DNA of 9,534 nt from assembly GCA_014801655.1 (NCBI GenBank), contig JAAVDT010000029.1, forward strand, positions 15,078 to 24,611. Direction: 5' to 3'. This document shows, in pieces, positions 7,047 to 9,534 of the stretch. The notes beneath the pieces were generated by a model. That model was not told where the DNA came from and did not search any database. It saw nothing but the letters and a program-made list of their open reading frames with translations. The DNA comes from Bacteroides sp. Lineage in GTDB: Bacteria; Bacteroidota; Bacteroidia; Bacteroidales; Muribaculaceae. Numbering within the stretch: the first letter of the stretch is position 1; each line of letters starts with the position of its first letter. The position numbers and the translations under genes were made by a program.

Positions 7047-7109
7047 CTCTAAACTCTGTACGACTCTGCACCACCCCCAATGTATTGTCGCGACCTGCCG
7101 CAACAATAC
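7047..7109. repeat. Short heptad array joined to a GTATTGT palindrome
   Basis: CTCTAAA and CTCTGTA (7047-7060), then a displaced CTCTGCA (7064-7070), precede CCACCCCC and AATGTATTGTCGC (7079-7091). GTATTGTCGCG (7082-7092) pairs with 7099-7109 over eleven positions with one mismatch, around a six-base loop. The same order, CTCTGCA units then AATGTATTGTCGC, recurs at the right edge (9491-9529), so this is a repeated composite unit. Confidence 0.7.
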
Positions 7110-7369
7110 GACCGAGTTATCCCCTCAAAATTCCGCGGGTTCCGCCGGGAGAGCGCAGCGACTCCCCGCGGGTTCAAAATTTCGTAAGTCAGTGAAAAAT
7201 AAAAGTTCCGTGTCTGTTCCGCTCCGCTCCGTAATTGAGGCGCCAGCCGACAAAAAAGTTCCGTAGGGGTAAAAATTCGTTTTAGTTCTAATGTTGGTGG
7301 TTGCAGGCAAGTCATCGGCTTGCCGCTTTTGAGCTTGCAGAAAAAGATTCCTCATTTCCTATGCTGCGC
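7110..7369. other. Gene-free stretch with short GC-rich repeats
   Basis: I see no convincing gene here on either strand. The content is repetitive. CCGCGGGTTC occurs twice as a direct repeat (7133-7142 and 7166-7175). Between them CCGCCGGGAG (7142-7151) pairs with CTCCCCGCGG (7162-7171) at 9 of 10 positions around a ten-base loop. AAAAGTTCCGT occurs at 7201-7211 and 7254-7264. A small hairpin GGCAAG/CTTGCC lies at 7306-7324. Minus-strand open frames through this stretch follow the repeats and have a composition unlike the neighbouring genes. Confidence 0.6.
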
Positions 7370-7418
7370 CTCTACACTCTACTCTCTGCACTCTGATCTC
7401 TAATCTCTGTACTCTGTG
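7370..7418. repeat. Heptanucleotide array, CTCTNNN orientation (7 units)
   Basis: Seven perfect-register units, each starting CTCT: CTCTACA, CTCTACT, CTCTGCA, CTCTGAT, CTCTAAT, CTCTGTA, CTCTGTG. The array ends exactly where copy 2 of the shared upstream block (CAACTCGCC) begins at 7419, as at 3544/3545. Only the last three bases of each unit vary. Confidence 0.88.
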
Positions 7419-7485
7419 CAACTCGCCACCCAAATCTCTAATTTAAATTAATTTAACATTGTTTAACGATTGGGGGGGTAATTTG
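7419..7485 (+). repeat. Conserved upstream block, copy 2 (G7 tract)
   Basis: This 67-base block is nearly identical to 3545-3612: three substitutions and one G fewer (seven G at 7472-7478). The 14-base palindrome TTAAATTAATTTAA (7443-7456) and the closing TAATTTG (7479-7485) are unchanged. It precedes the lipoprotein pair. Downstream of it the two loci share only the -7 box and its spacing. Confidence 0.87.
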
Positions 7486-7497
7486 TGAAAATTTCTT

Positions 7498-7505
7498 TAC
7501 TTTTG
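7498..7505 (+). promoter_or_regulatory. -7 box of the lipoprotein operon
   Basis: TACTTTTG fits TAnnTTTG exactly, 12 bases after TAATTTG as in the first locus, and 41 bases before the ATG at 7547. The usual -33 position again falls in the G-run, without a well-spaced TTG. Confidence 0.68.
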
Positions 7506-7546
7506 TGGCGATAAACCATTTATAAACCAACCAAATATTTATCGCA

Positions 7547-7984
7547 ATGAAAAAATTACTTCTCATGCTGGCTGTTGCAGCATCAATGTTCGCAACTTCA
7601 TGCTCTACAGTGTCTCACACCGCAACAACACAGAACGTTGAAACAAAGATTGTAAATCGCACAACTGCCAACCTCGTTGTGTCTGACCAGGTCATCAAAT
7701 ACACCTTCACACCCACTTTGGCTCACCAACGTGCAGGCATGAAATCAATGAAAGCTGCTGCCGTGGCTAAAGCCCTCGAAGTAAACGGCAATGGCGATGT
7801 TATCGTTAATCCCGAATTTGAAATCAAAAAAACTCGTGGTCTGTTCAGAACACGTGTAAAATACATCACCGTGACTGGACATGTGGGAACTTATGAAAAA
7901 TTCCACCCCACTACCGAACAGGAAGCCGAAATCATCAACACCCTAAATGGCGGAAACAACTGCAAACGCTGCCATAAAAAATAA
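7547..7984 (+). CDS. Lipoprotein of unknown function, paralogue of the next gene
   Basis: A 145-residue lipoprotein: MKKLLLMLAVAASMFATSC with acylated Cys19, so membrane-anchored, in Bacteroidales usually to the outer membrane. The mature protein opens CSTVSHTATTQNVETKIVNRTTANLVVSD and continues with GDVIVNPEFEIKKTRGLFRTRVKYITVTGHVGTYEKFHPTTEQEAEIINTLNGGNNC. It shares clear blocks with the next protein: CST(V/I)SHT, the V.V.P.....K..RG(L/I)FR core, the TV(T/S)G...TY..F.P.TEQ motif and a conserved C-terminal Cys. The family is familiar from other Bacteroidales genomes but I know no function. The tail ends CKRCHKK, which contains a CXXCH motif (139-143) absent from the paralogue. It has its own promoter and is 21 bases before the next gene. 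Confidence 0.85.
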   Translation: MKKLLLMLAVAASMFATSCSTVSHTATTQNVETKIVNRTTANLVVSDQVIKYTFTPTLAHQRAGMKSMKAAAVAKALEVNGNGDVIVNPEFEIKKTRGLFRTRVKYITVTGHVGTYEKFHPTTEQEAEIINTLNGGNNCKRCHKK

Positions 7985-8005
7985 ATCTCCTAAACAACGC
8001 GATTT

Positions 8006-8518
8006 ATGAGATTTTTTCTAACAATAGCAACCATTGCATTGCTCGCTCTGAGTTCATGCTCCACTATTTCGCACACTTCTGAGCAACTATACGTTGAATC
8101 AAAAGTTGTCAGTGTGACAGTGGCAGATATGAACGTACAGCCCCAACGCGTCGAGCACACAACATCATGGAAGTGGAATCCATTCAGGGTTGTCTCTGTG
8201 TCCGGAGAGAAAGACAAAGCCACAGGTGAACTGCTCAAAGAGCTGAAAGCCGACGTGCTTGTCGAGCCACAATACATCGTTAAGCGTAGAGGCATCTTCC
8301 GCGGTGGCTCCGTGACAGTGAGCGGCTATCCCGCTACCTACCACAATTTCCGCCCCATGACCGAGCAAGATGCAACAACAATAGCCACTCTTGACGGAAG
8401 ATTAAACTGTGGCGGAGCTGTGATTAACACATCCGCTCCCATAGGTGTCTTCAAAGAATCAAAACCCGGATTTTTCAAAAGAATGGTCTTTAAAGTCAAA
8501 GGCCTGTTCAGTCATTGA
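8006..8518 (+). CDS. Lipoprotein of unknown function, paralogue of the preceding gene
   Basis: A 170-residue lipoprotein with a clean lipobox, LSSC (acylated Cys18). It is a tandem paralogue of the gene before it: CSTISHTSEQLYVESKVVSVTVADMNV at the start and ADVLVEPQYIVKRRGIFRGGSVTVSGYPATYHNFRPMTEQD in the core, ending in a conserved Cys (RLNC). It lacks the CXXCH tail. Instead it has about 30 extra residues ending KPGFFKRMVFKVKGLFSH, a basic, amphipathic tail. The middle replaces the helix of the first protein with WKWNPFRVVSVSGEKDKATGELLKELK. Gene order and the 21-base gap support a two-gene operon ended by the terminator at 8582. Function unknown. Confidence 0.86.
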   Translation: MRFFLTIATIALLALSSCSTISHTSEQLYVESKVVSVTVADMNVQPQRVEHTTSWKWNPFRVVSVSGEKDKATGELLKELKADVLVEPQYIVKRRGIFRGGSVTVSGYPATYHNFRPMTEQDATTIATLDGRLNCGGAVINTSAPIGVFKESKPGFFKRMVFKVKGLFSH

Positions 8519-8581
8519 TTATTGCCCCCATATTTATTCATCAATCACACTCGATTGACATATAAATAGTTTTTAATCAGA

Positions 8582-8628
8582 GAGCGCCCGGATCAAATTC
8601 TCTGTCCCCGGGCGCTCATTTTAAAATT
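8582..8628 (+). terminator. Intrinsic terminator of the lipoprotein operon
   Basis: A perfect 10-base stem, GAGCGCCCGG (8582-8591) with CCGGGCGCTC (8608-8617), closes a 16-base loop and is followed by ATTTTAAAATT. It lies 63 bases after the stop of the second lipoprotein gene. Confidence 0.8.
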
Positions 8629-8635
8629 ACAACCG

Positions 8636-8664
8636 TTTTGTCTTCTACCTAGACAAAATTTGTC
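8636..8664 (+). promoter_or_regulatory. Possible operator or leader hairpin before the PEGA gene
   Basis: TTTTGTCT (8636-8643) and AGACAAAA (8651-8658) form perfect 8-base inverted arms around a 7-base loop. GACAAA (8652-8657) can pair instead with TTTGTC (8659-8664) around one base. The three overlapping copies lie 16-44 bases before the ATG at 8680, and AAAATTTG (8655-8662) is a poor -7 match. This fits a repressor site over a weak promoter or a leader switch, but no regulator is identified. Confidence 0.4.
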
Positions 8665-8679
8665 AACGACTCCACAACA

Positions 8680-9423
8680 ATGAAATCAAAAATAAGTAAA
8701 ACAACATTGCTAAGCGTCTTGCTGATTTTCTTCGCAACCATCACTGCAAACGCAAAAGATTATGAAGTGTCGCTCGTGTCCGAACCCTCAGGCGCGACAG
8801 TCTACCTCAACGGAAATATGGTTTCACAAACAACTCCCGCTGTGATTAAGATTGATTCGAAAATGGTGAAAAAGAAATTGATTTTCTTTTTTGAGAAAAA
8901 AGGGTATGAAGGTAAAACAGTAATCGTCACTTTTGATAAGAACGAATTAAAAAAGACCCCGGTAATTTTTGCAAAGATGTCAAAAGATCAGGAATCTATT
9001 GACCGCGAAAATGCTAAAAAACGGGCTCGCGAAACGTATGAGAATGACCCTTCCATTCCATCCGGACAAGCAAATGCACGTGTCAGCAGAGACAATTCCG
9101 GAGCAACAGCAATGGAACAATCAATCATCCGCTGGTATTTTGATTCTGACCCACGCGGATCAAGAATTTCATATAGAGTAATTTCAAACAACCCTGCAGA
9201 AGTAAAAAATACAAACGAAACGTACTTAACGACAACTCCGTATGAAGAAACAAAAAGCTTCAGTATCCCCGGGCTTACGTATGAAAACTCAAGGAACGTC
9301 ACGATTGAGATTAAAGTATCAAAGAAAGGCTACCTCGACCAAGTGAAACGCTATAACGTCAGACAAGCACTTGATCAACAAGAAATAAGCGGATTCTTTG
9401 AATTAGTACCCCGGGACGAATAA
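8680..9423 (+). CDS. Secreted PEGA-domain protein
   Basis: A 247-residue protein with a Sec signal peptide, probably cut after Ala25 (TANA|KD). Residues 28-100 form a PEGA domain: VSLVSEPSGATVYLNGNMVSQTTPAVIKID is the defining pattern, with a small beta fold that often serves in envelope or surface proteins. A charged linker (101-145, rich in K, R, E and N) leads to a second beta-rich domain at about 147-245, starting IRWYFDSDPRGSRISYRVISNN and carrying NTNETYLTTTPYEETKSFSIPGLTYENSRNVTIEIKVSKKGYLDQVKRYNVRQA. That stretch has the PEGA-like order (DPRGSRI ... TTPYEET ... VSKKGY). No lipobox or anchor is seen. It is transcribed alone: a terminator precedes it and another follows 27 bases after its stop. 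Its partner is unknown. Confidence 0.88.
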   Translation: MKSKISKTTLLSVLLIFFATITANAKDYEVSLVSEPSGATVYLNGNMVSQTTPAVIKIDSKMVKKKLIFFFEKKGYEGKTVIVTFDKNELKKTPVIFAKMSKDQESIDRENAKKRARETYENDPSIPSGQANARVSRDNSGATAMEQSIIRWYFDSDPRGSRISYRVISNNPAEVKNTNETYLTTTPYEETKSFSIPGLTYENSRNVTIEIKVSKKGYLDQVKRYNVRQALDQQEISGFFELVPRDE

Positions 9424-9450
9424 ATTACATTTTGATTTCTCATACATCTC

Positions 9451-9482
9451 AAAAGGTTGCAATCAAACTTGCAACCTTTTTT
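9451..9482 (+). terminator. Intrinsic terminator of the PEGA gene
   Basis: A perfect 12-base stem, AAAAGGTTGCAA (9451-9462) with TTGCAACCTTTT (9469-9480), closes a 6-base loop (TCAAAC) and continues into more T. It is the clearest terminator in the window and, with A-run and T-run on its two sides, could work in both directions. Confidence 0.93.
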
Positions 9483-9490
9483 CATCTACA

Positions 9491-9529
9491 CTCTGCACTC
9501 TGCACAACTCTCACTAAATGTATTGTCGC
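9491..9529. repeat. Start of another heptad repeat unit at the right edge
   Basis: Two CTCTGCA units (9491-9504) are followed by CAACTC and then AATGTATTGTCGC (9517-9529). The first part matches the array-to-block junction at 3544/3545 and 7418/7419; the second matches 7079-7091. The window ends before it is clear which kind of unit this is. Confidence 0.7.
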
Positions 9530-9534
9530 TGCCT

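Noticed and set aside
7049..7355. Two overlapping minus-strand open frames of 76 and 88 codons
   Set aside because: They run through the repeat cluster, have no signal, motif or promoter, and their composition follows the repeats, so they are not called as genes.
7961..7975. CXXCH as proof of a c-type cytochrome
   Set aside because: The motif is two residues from the end of a lipoprotein family that otherwise lacks it, so heme attachment is not claimed.
8554..8580. TTGACATATAAATAG as a promoter for the PEGA gene
   Set aside because: It resembles a sigma70 site rather than the Bacteroidetes consensus and lies before the terminator at 8582, which would stop its transcript.

Overview
The window looks like a Bacteroidales chromosome, most probably from a gut lineage close to Muribaculaceae. 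The evidence is promoters of the Bacteroidetes type (TAnnTTTG with an upstream TTG), start sites without Shine-Dalgarno sequences, secreted proteins cleaved at Ala|Gln, and the protein families present. The genus is inferred, not proven.

All eleven genes read on the + strand. The left third (1-3157) is C-ending and GC-rich housekeeping DNA: the 3' part of a Na+/phosphate cotransporter with a PhoU-like tail, a hairpin region with a terminator, a good promoter, then an OmpR/PhoB-type response regulator overlapping rnhB (ribonuclease HII) by 17 bases.

From about 3160 the character changes. A roughly 375-bp nested inverted repeat is bordered on both sides by arrays of a 7-base repeat. It runs directly into a promoter block carrying a run of eight G. 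Four secreted-protein genes follow as one operon (3687-6852): a small unknown protein, a DUF6175-like protein, an unknown protein with helical repeats, and a CsgG/FlgT-like protein. The operon ends in a strong terminator. A gene-free, repeat-rich stretch (6853-7546) follows and ends in another 7-base array joined to a near-identical copy of the promoter block, this time with seven G. This drives two paralogous lipoproteins (7547-8518). After another terminator comes a secreted PEGA-domain protein (8680-9423) with its own terminator, and the 7-base array starts again at the right edge.

The most interesting feature is this repeat-punctuated run of envelope-protein units. Two unrelated operons share the same upstream block, with a G-tract of different length lying where the -33 element should be, so the two units may be co-regulated and possibly phase-variable. 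The four-gene operon recalls the FlgO/FlgP/FlgT and CsgG class of outer-membrane-associated proteins, with no flagellar or curli gene in view. That functional reading is inference.
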